From contig NZ_CP150170.1 in the NCBI RefSeq assembly GCF_037963865.1, positions 2,046,001-2,110,000 of the forward strand: a stretch of 64,000 nucleotides of DNA. The letters are read 5' to 3'. Of the stretch, positions 37,501-45,849 are shown one piece after another. This DNA is from Paenibacillus sp. FSL R10-2734. GTDB lineage: Bacteria; Bacillota; Bacilli; Paenibacillales; Paenibacillaceae. Numbering within the stretch: the first letter of the stretch is position 1; each line of letters begins with the position of its first letter. The notes under the pieces are model-generated. The model was not told the origin of the DNA, ran no database searches, and saw nothing but the letters and a program-made list of their open reading frames with translations. A program made the position numbers and the translations under genes.

Positions 37501-38794
37501 CCTGCTGCTGCGGAACCTGCTGGCCTACGCCGGCGGCGGGGACACCGCCGGGGCTAAGGCCCTGCCCGCGGCAGCGCTGGTGCGCCGCGGCGGGCAGGCC
37601 GCAGCGTTCCTTGAACAGCTGCGGCTGCGGTACACGGCGCTGGATACGCCAGCGCCGGCCGTTGATGGCGCACCGGACGGAGCGGCGCGCGGAGACCTGC
37701 AGGACTTCGGCCTGATCGTGGCCGAAGCCTGCATGCTGGAAGCGCCGGGAGCCGCAGGCGCGCTCCGGCGTTATGCCGAAGCCGGCGGCCAGGTGCTGCT
37801 CCTGCCGGCGGAGGCAAGTCAGCAGGCTGCGCTTGCGCGTCTGCTGGACCGCCCCGTGCGCGTGGCGCCGCACGAGGCCTATCACTTGGCGGCGGACTAT
37901 GTCCACGCCGCCGTGCAGGGGTTCAGCCCGGTCGACCTGTTCGGCTTCGACAAGGTGTTTCTGTCGCCGCGGGATGTACTCAACCGGGTGCTGGCTGCGG
38001 ACAGCCTGGAGATACCGGATGCCACGGTTCTCTGCACGAGCGTTGAAGGTACGGCCTGGAAGGATTATTTCGTCCATGGCTACACGGCGGAATACAGCCG
38101 CCTCGCACTGGTGGAGCTGAACCGCAGAAACGCGCGTCCATCCGGAAACTTTCTGGCTGAAGTCAAGCTGGGAACAGGCTCCGTGCTCTGCTCCCAGCTG
38201 CTGACGAACTCCGGAAGTGAGAAGGCGCTCCGCCTGTATACCCGTTTGCTCGCTAATTTAGGTGCGTCATATGCTGACGGCTTGCTGGACAGTGTGAAGG
38301 GGGATGAGGAGTGGGCCGTGGAAACCATGATGGCACTGCCTTGTCCGCCCCATGTTAATTATGGGGAGATGAAGGCGTACTACACCGATCCGGCGTTTTC
38401 TTTGAATAATCTGGGCGAAGGCCTTTACGGCTGGATGCAGAAGAAAGAGCGGCGTTCTGGCAACGGTACATTGCTTATAGCGAATGCGGGAAAAAATCCG
38501 TGGTTTCTGAGCTGCTTTGTGCATACGCCGGAGGAGTGGGGGGGAGACGGACAGCTACACCGAGGGAAGCTGCGTATCAACACAACCGCGTCTTATGAGA
38601 TTTATTTAAACGGTGCTCTGGTGACAGAGCCGGAGCGGGAGCTTACGCTGCAGAACGGACTCAACCGGCTGATTGCGATAGTTCGGGGAAGCAGCGGCGA
38701 CTTAAATATCGGTCTGACCTTTCTGAATCCTGACGGCACTTATATGAAGGGCCTAGAATACAGGCTGACACTAGACGAGGTCGAGCCGAAATAA
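34538..38794 (+). CDS. Large glycoside hydrolase family 2 enzyme (1,418 residues)
   Basis: A retaining GH2 glycosidase (beta-galactosidase/beta-glucuronidase superfamily). The sugar-binding domain comes first (about 1-185), then an immunoglobulin-like domain. The TIM barrel (about 375-690) carries acid/base Glu501 in SLQNEM and nucleophile Glu571 in TFGEHGGW. The C-terminal ~700 residues form additional sandwich and Rossmann-like domains. Inside the Ig-like region is an insertion with an EEP repeat at about residues 248-262. No signal peptide, so probably cytoplasmic. Base composition around 37.5-37.95 kb is markedly GC-rich. Substrate unknown. Confidence 0.85.
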   Translation: MRNLLCLNGEWNFMPLYDQPQCRRLPETISYEERKLQVPSSWRRTYPLADGKSFGSIPEYEYAPFDLYGYPEVWDAAEAGVLHRSFRVPERMAGQRIVLRLDGIMQKAVIYVDQQEVGVWEDGYLPLRLDITSWVEQGREHQLHIVCSSFDTVVLPNGMSKITGLMGSWYGRISRGIWQDVYLEGIPALSLEDVTIRTSVREGRIEVNAVAAGTGTAGARGPLTVRLGIWEKGVLRQFAGGPDAGAAEEPEEPEEPEEPEEMEEMRAPAVTSAGIKGAEVESVTASLASGGEESYGGAAESGPVLSAECIAGPVDAVVAEKLRLCENERGGEVYSASFHLDWSGTRLWSPDEPFLYNAVLELLEDGEVIDRYDQVFGFREFWCEGPQFMLNGIPVNLRGDSWHFQGGLQMTEAYIRNWYRICRTAGINSIRLHAEPYPSDYVRIADEEGMLIVDETAIYGSGKSMLADHPAYVENCRRHVRRLVQRDKNHPSVILWSLQNEMRWVDGRDGFKQHMPGLMAEIRELDPTRLVIAEGDNRLQPKDHTEVESRHYNIDGTISQWDRTVPLTFGEHGGWWYICPQNSSMYNGLQAYRGTDESTAGLAQKERLFVEYARRQGVSGISTFNFAHYFMRAMPEQDIILPSSELASPGVKPKVIPAYSLSIHNGLLPEEYPLYIPNPAFAIMAEAFKPATIIAAEYNSCFYDDKPVTRSFDIYNDTLSGQEVRVEFVISQGNKLVHEQSFSFRQTPAEHKILKLNWMPASAADGEQAVLTALLFHGGRQVHKLRLEYRLMSASMLNQPVNVRRKTAYWGSDRDFEHIRRLVPGCERVDRSQLAELAADYLFIVGSHVEDGDGTLEALLKAFAAHGGRLLLLEQNQLSPGKLSLSRRPFLRAHAGSYQHPVLEGLSDTDLMFWHEELREEGPEPIIHAAFEKPVTGDFTLLLECSTGDFGDGGDLWSPLLEYRSGKGLFLANQLELMANLEQVPQACLLLRNLLAYAGGGDTAGAKALPAAALVRRGGQAAAFLEQLRLRYTALDTPAPAVDGAPDGAARGDLQDFGLIVAEACMLEAPGAAGALRRYAEAGGQVLLLPAEASQQAALARLLDRPVRVAPHEAYHLAADYVHAAVQGFSPVDLFGFDKVFLSPRDVLNRVLAADSLEIPDATVLCTSVEGTAWKDYFVHGYTAEYSRLALVELNRRNARPSGNFLAEVKLGTGSVLCSQLLTNSGSEKALRLYTRLLANLGASYADGLLDSVKGDEEWAVETMMALPCPPHVNYGEMKAYYTDPAFSLNNLGEGLYGWMQKKERRSGNGTLLIANAGKNPWFLSCFVHTPEEWGGDGQLHRGKLRINTTASYEIYLNGALVTEPERELTLQNGLNRLIAIVRGSSGDLNIGLTFLNPDGTYMKGLEYRLTLDEVEPK
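35279..35314 (+). repeat. Four 9-bp tandem repeats in the GH2 gene
   Basis: GAAGAGCCA occurs four times in tandem, then a decayed unit GAAGAGATG twice, encoding EEP repeats inside an acidic linker. The unit length of nine keeps the frame if copy number changes. Confidence 0.9.
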
Positions 38795-38826
38795 ACCTGA
38801 TAACCTTGTGAAGGAGCTGGAACCAA

Positions 38827-41220
38827 GTGAAAGCTGATCCCCATAAACATACCAATCCCAAGGATTATTATATGTTCAAGGACGACGAGAAGGAGGTAGA
38901 ATTCAAACGGCCGGATATGCCTACGCCGTGGATGAACTACCTGTCGAACGGTACCTTCCACACGATGCTGTCGCATGCGGGCGGCGGTGTAGCCTTTTAC
39001 AAGTCGCCCCAGATCTGGCGCATTACGCGCTACCGTTTCTTCCATTTGCCGATGGACCGTTCAGGCCCTTATATCTATATACAAAATGCGGAAACAGGCC
39101 GCTACTGGTGCCCGACTAGCGAACCCGCCTCAGATAAACCAGAGGCGTGGAAGAGTTCCCACGGCATGGGGTATACCCGGTTTGAGGCAAGTCAGGGCAA
39201 CATAGCGGCCCAAACGGTGTATTTTGTCGGGCCTTATGAAAATTCACTGATCTGGAATCTGACCTTAACCAATCATGGCAGTGCTCCGCAAGAGCTCAAG
39301 GTCTATGCCTACGCCGAATTTGGCATGATGGAATTTATGCGTGAGCTGCAGTGGCAGTGCTACAACAAACATCAGGTCTCGGTGCAGTACCATGAAGCCG
39401 AGGCGCTGGTGTACCGGTACGGAGTCGAGAACCAACCCAAACCGGAGGAGACACCACTCGTCTATCTGGCTGCGGATATGCCGCTTGCCGGCTATGACGG
39501 TGACCGCGAGGAATTCATTGGCTCTTACCGCAGCGAATCCAATCCGGCGGCAATTGAAAACGGAGGCTGCACCAGATCGACCCTGATGGGCGGCGACCCA
39601 TGCGGTGCGCTGCAGTTCAACCTGACGCTGCAGCCGGGGGAAAGTCGCACGATAAATGTCTTTCTCGGTACTGCAGCGGATGAGCAGGAGATAGTGCGGG
39701 CGATCACCCACTCCCGGGAAGCGGGATTCGTAGAAGCCTCCTTTCAGGCGCTGAAAGAAAACTGGGTGAATTACCTGGGTGCGTGGGAGAGCAGTCTGCC
39801 GGATAAGGATGCTGAGCGGATGATTAACATCTGGAATCCGTACCAGGCGCATCGTAACTTTTTGTTTTCGCGCAACATTTCCTTTTATGCCACGGGCACG
39901 TTCAGAGGTGTCGGTTACCGGGATACCGCGCAGGATATTTTGGCGGTCATCCCCTTTGACTCGGAGCTTGCCTTTGATAAGCTGAAGCTGTTGCTAGGCC
40001 AGCAGTACAGGGACGGGCATGTGAATCACTACTTCTTTCCGAACGAAGGCTGGGACCCGGTAACGAGCATCCATTCCGATGATCATTTGTGGACTGCGCT
40101 GGCAGCATGGGATCTTCTGGCGGAAACCGGAGATGCCACTTTTCTGAAGACAAGGGTGCCTTACTATGACGGTGGTGAGGGAACGGTGTATGCGCATTTG
40201 AAGGCGGCGATTGATTTTACCGCGTCGAAGCTGGGACAAAACGGCTTCCCGTTGATGCTTCGCTCGGACTGGAACGATCAGCTGTTCCGCGTATGCCGTG
40301 AGGGGCGAGGAGAGAGCATTTGGACGTCGATGCAGCTGGGAACAGTGCTGCTGCGGATGACCGATCTTGCGGTATTCGCCGGCCATCCGGAGGATGCCGC
40401 ACAGTATGAAGCCATGTACGAGACGCAGCGTAAGCTGGTCAACAGCATCGGCTGGGACGGGAGTTGGTTCCGGAGGGCCATTATGGATGATGGTCGGTTC
40501 CTCGGCAGCGATGAACACGATGAGGCCAAAATCTGGCTCAACGCCCAGACCTGGGCCACAATGTCCGGCATGGCGGACCAAGATAAGGGTTTGAAAGCAA
40601 TGGACAGCGTCCGCGAAATGCTGGACACGGAGCTCGGCATCAAAAAAATTCATCCTTCCATTACCACCTTTCCCGATCCTGCTGATCCTTTGACCAATTA
40701 CAACAAGGGAACGGGAGAGAACGGTGCGGTATTCTGTCATGCCAACACCTGGGCAATTATAGCTGAATGCATGCTTGGTCGGGGAGATTTAGCCTATAAA
40801 TACTATCGTCAGCTGCTGCCGAATGTAGCTATGGACAAGGCGGGCTTATGGCGTTACAAAGCAGAGCCTTACGTCTATGCCTCCAACCTGTTCGGGCCAG
40901 AGTCTGACAGGTTCGGCCTCGCCAATGTTTCCTGGCTAACAGGCACGGCTGCATGGATGTATGTCGCCGCCACCCAATATATTATAGGTGTGAAGCCCGT
41001 GCTGGAAGGCTTGTCCGTCGATCCCTGTATTCCCGCAAATTGGGAAGGGTTTACGGTAAAACGGCGCTTCAGAGGCTGTGTCTATGACATCACTGTTACG
41101 AATGTCAGCAAGGTCTGCAAAGGCGTCAAAGTAATCACCGTTGATGGAGAACAGGTGGCAGGTAACGTCCTTCCCCCTTATCCTGGACGTTCATCGGTCA
41201 AGGTTGAAGTTATTCTGTAG
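38827..41220 (+). CDS. Glycoside hydrolase family 94 phosphorylase
   Basis: GH94 enzymes (cellobiose, chitobiose or cellobionate phosphorylases) split beta-linked disaccharides with phosphate, giving a sugar 1-phosphate. The 797-residue protein has the N-terminal beta-sandwich domain (about 1-290) and the (alpha/alpha)6 barrel. The substrate loop is GYRDTAQD (about 363-370), and the DWND motif (about 481-484) carries the presumed general acid. A C-terminal jelly roll closes the protein. The GTG start at 38827 follows GAAGGAGC. No signal peptide. It lies 32 bases after the GH2 gene, so the two may act in sequence on one oligosaccharide. Exact specificity is not determinable here. Confidence 0.9.
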   Translation: MKADPHKHTNPKDYYMFKDDEKEVEFKRPDMPTPWMNYLSNGTFHTMLSHAGGGVAFYKSPQIWRITRYRFFHLPMDRSGPYIYIQNAETGRYWCPTSEPASDKPEAWKSSHGMGYTRFEASQGNIAAQTVYFVGPYENSLIWNLTLTNHGSAPQELKVYAYAEFGMMEFMRELQWQCYNKHQVSVQYHEAEALVYRYGVENQPKPEETPLVYLAADMPLAGYDGDREEFIGSYRSESNPAAIENGGCTRSTLMGGDPCGALQFNLTLQPGESRTINVFLGTAADEQEIVRAITHSREAGFVEASFQALKENWVNYLGAWESSLPDKDAERMINIWNPYQAHRNFLFSRNISFYATGTFRGVGYRDTAQDILAVIPFDSELAFDKLKLLLGQQYRDGHVNHYFFPNEGWDPVTSIHSDDHLWTALAAWDLLAETGDATFLKTRVPYYDGGEGTVYAHLKAAIDFTASKLGQNGFPLMLRSDWNDQLFRVCREGRGESIWTSMQLGTVLLRMTDLAVFAGHPEDAAQYEAMYETQRKLVNSIGWDGSWFRRAIMDDGRFLGSDEHDEAKIWLNAQTWATMSGMADQDKGLKAMDSVREMLDTELGIKKIHPSITTFPDPADPLTNYNKGTGENGAVFCHANTWAIIAECMLGRGDLAYKYYRQLLPNVAMDKAGLWRYKAEPYVYASNLFGPESDRFGLANVSWLTGTAAWMYVAATQYIIGVKPVLEGLSVDPCIPANWEGFTVKRRFRGCVYDITVTNVSKVCKGVKVITVDGEQVAGNVLPPYPGRSSVKVEVIL

Positions 41221-41359
41221 AGAAGTACGCCGCTCGAATTTTACTAGCAGGTGACGCATTCGACCATTGGCTGCTGATCCTGCCGTTTCAATCTGTGCGT
41301 TGTTTCACGCTACCCTCAAAACTAATCCAGTGGACTCCATTCGTCATTTGAATATACTT

Positions 41360-41416
41360 AAATCACCCTTTCGTAAAATGGCTGCCAGTACTCCATTTTA
41401 TGAAAGGGTGATTTTT
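41360..41416. terminator. Bidirectional terminator between GH94 and AraC genes
   Basis: AAATCACCCTTTCGTAAAATGG pairs with CCATTTTATGAAAGGGTGATTT (mismatches only in the CG/TA step), loop of ~11 bases, T-run on the plus strand. It separates convergent genes. Confidence 0.88.
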
Positions 41417-41425
41417 GAACTGATT

Positions 41426-42286
41426 TCAGCGGATACTCCTTCTGTATTTCTCCGGTGAAATTCCTTTATTATTTTTGAACATCTGACTGAAATACGATGG
41501 GGAAAGATTGCCCACTTCTGCCGCAATCTCTTTAACGGACTTAGCGGTATTGGCGAGCAGTATACAAGCTTCTCTTACACGCCGCTGCATCAAGTATTCG
41601 GACAGCGTGATGCCTGCAAATTGCTTGAACAAATGCGAAATATGATAAGGTGACAGATGCATCGCGGCAGCAAGCGCTTCGAGGCTGAAGGGCTCTTTGT
41701 AATGCTCATCAAGCCATTCGATGATTCGCTCTGCATGTGATCCTCCGCGTGAATGTAGCGGGCTAACTTCGGTCAAGACACCGGATATGTATTTTTGAAG
41801 TTGCCGGATCAGCTGAAGCATCAGAAATCCGATATTTTCTTCTGTGCCAGCTGCAGCGTTATTTATGGAATGATCTAATTCCTCTAGCAAATCAGGAATC
41901 AGGGTGTCCTGCAAATCATAGAAAACCGGCTTCTGCAGGCTGCCTTTCCACATCCTGCGGAAAAACTTCTCCAGGAAAGGAAAAACGGAGAGATAATGCT
42001 CCAGAAGACTGGGGTCAAAAGTCAGATTTGTCCGGATATATGAACGGTTGGGTGTAGGAGGAACCATCACACGGTGCAGCTGATAGGGCTGAAACCAGAC
42101 CAGCGTATGATCCCGGATAGGGTAGGTCTGATTTTCTACCATAATTTCTCCACTGCCGGTGTAAATATACAGCATTTCAATTCCCCGGTGCGCGTGGAAC
42201 CAATGGGATTCCTCATTTTCATATTTATAATTAAACATAAATAAACTAGGTTCAAATTTTTGGGGTGAATGATCGTTCCTGTCCAT
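41426..42286 (-). CDS. AraC-family transcriptional regulator
   Basis: A 286-residue regulator with an N-terminal cupin (HWFHAHRGIEMLYIYTGSGE) and a C-terminal AraC domain (about 185-285: FSLEALAAAMHLSPYHISHL, SVKEIAAEVGNLSPSYFSQM). AAGGGAGTG precedes the ATG. It lies 54 bases downstream of the GH88 gene on the same strand and probably belongs to its transcript as a local sugar-responsive regulator. Confidence 0.9.
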   Translation of the reverse strand: MDRNDHSPQKFEPSLFMFNYKYENEESHWFHAHRGIEMLYIYTGSGEIMVENQTYPIRDHTLVWFQPYQLHRVMVPPTPNRSYIRTNLTFDPSLLEHYLSVFPFLEKFFRRMWKGSLQKPVFYDLQDTLIPDLLEELDHSINNAAAGTEENIGFLMLQLIRQLQKYISGVLTEVSPLHSRGGSHAERIIEWLDEHYKEPFSLEALAAAMHLSPYHISHLFKQFAGITLSEYLMQRRVREACILLANTAKSVKEIAAEVGNLSPSYFSQMFKNNKGISPEKYRRSIR

Positions 42287-42340
42287 GGAACACTCCCTTA
42301 ATAACCGTTATTATTTATAGTATAGGTCATTCATTTCATA

Positions 42341-43480
42341 TCAGCCACCGGCGCGCTCATACCAATATCCCGGAACGCCTTGCTGCAGACGCAGCAGTGC
42401 TTCCAGAAAGAAATAGTCACCCCAGATCATGAAATCATCGGGAGACGAATTTCCTCTGACAGAATAGGAGCCATGACGCAGAAAGCCCTCTTCAGATGGA
42501 CTGCCTGCGGTAAAGTAGCGGTTCAACAGGGAATCCATAGATTTGTCCACGGCTTCACCAAACAAGGCCCGCTGCGGGTCATCCACCGGCAAATGTTCCA
42601 GCAGCTCTAGGAGGCCGCACACAAAGATGGCGGAAGCCGAACTGTCGCGGGGCGTGGAATCCTCCTGTGGCAAATCGAAATCCCAATACGCAACATGGTC
42701 AGCGGGAAGATGCTTCAGAAAATATCGGGCCATTCTTTTGGAGGTATCCAGATATTGTGGCTCTTTAAAATAGCGGTAGGCTAAGGCAAAGCCATAGACG
42801 CCCCAAGCCTGTCCCCGTGTCCAGGTTGAGCCGTCTTGATAGCCCTGTGCGGTTCCTCCGCGGATGGCATTGCCCGTCTGCTGGTCGAAATAAAAAGTAT
42901 GATAGGAGGAATTATCTCCCCTCACCAGGAACCGGCGGCTCTTCTCGGCATGGATTTTCGCGTATTCCGCATAGCTGCGGTCTCCGGTCTGCTCCGCTGC
43001 CCAATAGAGCAGCGGAAGATTCATCAGGCAGTCAATAATAATCCGGGCTCCGTTATCATGATCGCCTTCCGGTCCCCAGGCTTGAAACAGCTGCGGGACA
43101 GAGCGCCAGCGTTTCATTAGAATGTCGGTTGCCTGCAACGCCAGCAGACGCGATTCTTCATCCTTATCGATGATCCAGCGGGCCTTGGCGGACAGCGAAT
43201 ACAGAAATCCGATATCATGGTGATCGAGCTCCTGTTCCACTTCCATGCGCTTCTTGAAAGAATCAACCGTTTGGATGGCTGCGGCGTGAATCTCCGGGTC
43301 TTTGCTGTATTCGTAGCTCAGCCACAAAATACCTGACCAGAATCCTTCCGTCCAGCCGGTATGGTCAGTCAAATGATATTTGCCGTCACCCAGGCTTACA
43401 ATTGGAAAAGAGTCACCAAAGCGCTTAATGTTAAGGCGGGTGGTGGAGAGCGTATGTTCAATCGCCGATTTCCAGTTCAT
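42341..43480 (-). CDS. Glycoside hydrolase family 88 (unsaturated glucuronyl hydrolase-like)
   Basis: GH88 enzymes remove delta-4,5-unsaturated uronic acids from oligosaccharides made by polysaccharide lyases. The start at 43480 (MNWKSAIEHTL) is chosen because GGAGG lies just upstream; an in-frame TTG at 43492 sits inside that site. The 379-residue (alpha/alpha)6 protein has the two family aspartates in DHHDIGFLYS and IDCLMNLPLLYWA, plus the GSTWTRGQAWGVYGFALAYR motif. No signal peptide. It implies that the pathway handles lyase products containing uronic acids. Confidence 0.9.
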   Translation of the reverse strand: MNWKSAIEHTLSTTRLNIKRFGDSFPIVSLGDGKYHLTDHTGWTEGFWSGILWLSYEYSKDPEIHAAAIQTVDSFKKRMEVEQELDHHDIGFLYSLSAKARWIIDKDEESRLLALQATDILMKRWRSVPQLFQAWGPEGDHDNGARIIIDCLMNLPLLYWAAEQTGDRSYAEYAKIHAEKSRRFLVRGDNSSYHTFYFDQQTGNAIRGGTAQGYQDGSTWTRGQAWGVYGFALAYRYFKEPQYLDTSKRMARYFLKHLPADHVAYWDFDLPQEDSTPRDSSASAIFVCGLLELLEHLPVDDPQRALFGEAVDKSMDSLLNRYFTAGSPSEEGFLRHGSYSVRGNSSPDDFMIWGDYFFLEALLRLQQGVPGYWYERAGG

Positions 43481-43578
43481 AATAACCTCCAAAGTATCGC
43501 TAAATTGTTATTATGTTCATTATATGCCTAGTGCTGTATTGATTTGTTGTGCAAATTGTTAGCTGAATTGCTGTTCAC

Positions 43579-43632
43579 TAGAGCAGTTGACCCTTAATCA
43601 ATTTATCCAGGGTTCGAATCCCTGAGAGTCCA
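43579..43632 (+). pseudogene. 5'-truncated tRNA-Lys (CTT) fragment, candidate attachment-site remnant
   Basis: It matches tRNA-Lys(CTT) of 27658-27730 from the end of the D-arm to the discriminator base, and similarity continues 12 bases further to 43644 (59 of 66 identical overall, no gaps). Anticodon-stem differences are compensatory (A-T to T-A at positions 29/41), and the T-stem still pairs. Loop position 33 is C instead of the universal T. The 5' acceptor and D-arm start are missing, so it is not a working tRNA. Confidence 0.85.
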
Positions 43633-43646
43633 TCCAAAAAGAAAAA

Positions 43647-43682
43647 CCACGAGGTACGTGGTTAGCGTACTTCGTGGCTTTT
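43647..43682. terminator. Bidirectional terminator next to the tRNA-Lys fragment
   Basis: CCACGAGGTACG and CGTACTTCGTGG form a perfect 12-bp stem, with CTTTT after it and an A-run before it. It could end the original tRNA-Lys transcript on the plus strand and the aldo/keto reductase on the minus strand. Confidence 0.88.
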
Positions 43683-43687
43683 GACGT

Positions 43688-44608
43688 TTATGGAAGGACA
43701 TTACCGGCAGCACGGTAGATTTCATACCATTCTGGTCTAGTGAGTGTAATTTCGGAAGCTTTGGCAATATCACGCAAGCGCTGTGTATTAGTAGTACCAA
43801 CGACAGGCTGCATATTTGCCGGATGTCTTAGAATCCAAGCGATGGCAATGGCTGTATTGGTTACGTCTTTTTCAGCTGCTAAGCGGTTAATGACCTCGTT
43901 CAATTCAGGGAACTTATCGTTGTCCAAGAATACGCCTTCAAAGAACCCATATTGGAAAGGCGACCAAGGCTGAATGGTCATGTCATGCAGGCGACTGTAC
44001 TCCAGGATCCCACCATCATGGACAACTGAACCCGCGTTAGTCATATTCACATTGAACCCTGCATCAATCATGCCAGTGACCATAATGCTTAATTGCAGCT
44101 GGTTAAACAGCAGCGGTTGTTTTACATATTTTTTGAGCAGCTCGATTTGCAGCGGGTTCTGGTTGCTGACACCAAAGTGTTTCACCATTCCCTTGCTCTC
44201 TAGAATGTCAAAAGCTTCAGCGACCTCTTCTGGTTCGAACAGCGTGTCCGGACGGTGAAGCAGGAGCACATCGAGATAATCGGTCTTCAAGCGTTTGAGG
44301 CTGCCTTCCACAGATTGTAGGATATGCTCTTTGGAGAAATCAAAATAGCCATTACGGATTCCGCATTTAGTTTGAATCATCATTTTATCGCGCATACCGG
44401 GATTATTTTCTAGTACCCCAGCAAATACCTCTTCAGCCTTGCCGGCTGCATAGATATCAGCATGATCAAAGAAGTCTATTCCGAGCTCTAGCGCACTATG
44501 TACATGTGTATCAGCCTCTTTTGCAGATAAATCCGCAATCCGCATACAGCCAAGCGAAATTTGGGACACATCGAGTACACCATTCGCCACACTAATTTTC
44601 TTAACCAT
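43688..44608 (-). CDS. Aldo/keto reductase
   Basis: A 306-residue NADPH-dependent oxidoreductase of the aldo/keto reductase superfamily, close to B. subtilis YdhF-type proteins. Visible motifs are the catalytic-tyrosine region (FFDHADIYAAGKAEEVF), the catalytic lysine in IQTKCGI, and the C-terminal cofactor segment PVVGTTNTQRLRDI. An AAGGAGTGAG site precedes the ATG. Its substrate cannot be told from sequence. It is the first intact gene right of the island boundary. Confidence 0.92.
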   Translation of the reverse strand: MVKKISVANGVLDVSQISLGCMRIADLSAKEADTHVHSALELGIDFFDHADIYAAGKAEEVFAGVLENNPGMRDKMMIQTKCGIRNGYFDFSKEHILQSVEGSLKRLKTDYLDVLLLHRPDTLFEPEEVAEAFDILESKGMVKHFGVSNQNPLQIELLKKYVKQPLLFNQLQLSIMVTGMIDAGFNVNMTNAGSVVHDGGILEYSRLHDMTIQPWSPFQYGFFEGVFLDNDKFPELNEVINRLAAEKDVTNTAIAIAWILRHPANMQPVVGTTNTQRLRDIAKASEITLTRPEWYEIYRAAGNVLP

Positions 44609-44817
44609 GAGTGACTCACTCCTTCAAATGTTAGTAGAACCTGCAGTATTCTATCAAACCATAACATAAAGAGGGGGAAAGTTAAAACGTCTGAGTTATA
44701 CCTGTACAAAAAGAAACACAACTAGGCATGTATAGATGGAAGAGTCATACAATATGGTCATGCCGTAACTATAAATAGAAGATTCAGATTATATATCACA
44801 ATATGAGGAGAGTATAA

Positions 44818-45783
44818 ATGTACATTGAACATATCACTAAAGAACTATATCAATACTATCCACCATTGACGAAAAAGAATGATTTCGATGAATTTTGGGC
44901 AGAAACGTTACAGCAGGCGAATCAAGTTCCATTGCAAGCCGAGCGTACACGGATTGACTATCCTAGTAAGCATGTTAATGTCTATGACATTGCCTATTCC
45001 GGTATGGATAAGACTCGTATTCGTGGATGGCTTGTGGTCCCAACATTTGTACAGAAAGATACCTTTCCATGTCTAATTCATTATCATGGTTTTAATGGAA
45101 GTCGAGGCGAGCCGTCAGGGTTAATGCACTGGGCTATGATGGGCATGGCAGTTCTATCCGTCGATTGTCGGGATCAAGGCGGTTCAACTGGCAATAATAC
45201 GATGTATACTCATGGTTTTGTTTCGAATGTAACAAGTAAAGGTGTACATAACAAAATGGAATATTACTATCGTTATGTTTATATGGATTGTCTTAAAGCG
45301 ATTGATTTTGCCTGCGCTCAAGCTGATATAGACTCGGATAAGATTGTTATTGAAGGCGCAAGCCAAGGTGGTGGACTAGGCATGGCGATTGCAGCGCTAG
45401 ACAACCGTCCAAGGCTTGCCATGGTTGATGTACCAAGCAATAGTAACCTGGTCGCTCGGATCGAAGGAAATCATGGAGCTTTTGGCGCAATTGCTGAATA
45501 TTTGAAGCAGCATCCAGAGCAAACGGATCTGATAATGGATAATTTAAGCTACTTTGATACTATGAATCTGGCAACGCGCATTACGTGTCCTATTTTAGCT
45601 TCAGTAGCGCTGAAGGATGAGACTTGTCCCGCCCTTATGTACTTTGCTACATACAATCGAATTCAGAGCGAGAAAGAAATTGTCATCTATCCATTTAATG
45701 GACATGAAGGTGGAGGCATGAAGCAGACGGAGGTTAAGCTTCGTTATCTGCAGCAATTATTCCCTAAGTGGTTTGAAGTGTAA
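44818..45783 (+). CDS. AXE1-family acetyl esterase (cephalosporin-C deacetylase-like)
   Basis: An alpha/beta-hydrolase of carbohydrate esterase family 7, removing acetyl groups from xylo-oligosaccharides and from cephalosporin C. The nucleophile Ser182 is in GASQGGG. Asp267 in LKDETCP and His296 in GHEGGG complete the triad, matching the spacing of B. subtilis Cah. The 321-residue protein has no signal peptide, so it is intracellular. GAGGAG precedes the ATG. A strong terminator follows. Confidence 0.93.
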   Translation: MYIEHITKELYQYYPPLTKKNDFDEFWAETLQQANQVPLQAERTRIDYPSKHVNVYDIAYSGMDKTRIRGWLVVPTFVQKDTFPCLIHYHGFNGSRGEPSGLMHWAMMGMAVLSVDCRDQGGSTGNNTMYTHGFVSNVTSKGVHNKMEYYYRYVYMDCLKAIDFACAQADIDSDKIVIEGASQGGGLGMAIAALDNRPRLAMVDVPSNSNLVARIEGNHGAFGAIAEYLKQHPEQTDLIMDNLSYFDTMNLATRITCPILASVALKDETCPALMYFATYNRIQSEKEIVIYPFNGHEGGGMKQTEVKLRYLQQLFPKWFEV

Positions 45784-45792
45784 AAACAAAAA

Positions 45793-45826
45793 AATCCACC
45801 CCACAATAAGATGGGGTGGATTTTTT
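45793..45826. terminator. Bidirectional terminator between esterase and fabV
   Basis: AATCCACCCCA and TGGGGTGGATT form an 11-bp stem, flanked by A-run and T-run, between convergent genes. Confidence 0.95.
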
Positions 45827-45849
45827 GTTCTGGTCTTGTGCGTTAAAGA

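Noticed and set aside
37169..38077. A 302-residue minus-strand frame
   Set aside because: It is antisense to the GC-rich part of the GH2 gene; long shadow frames are expected there, and the GH2 frame is clearly coding.
39994..40740. A 248-residue minus-strand frame
   Set aside because: Antisense shadow of the GH94 gene, whose motifs are on the plus strand.
27731..43578. A prophage or integrative conjugative element
   Set aside because: No integrase, recombinase, capsid, terminase or conjugation gene is present; only the boundaries suggest integration.
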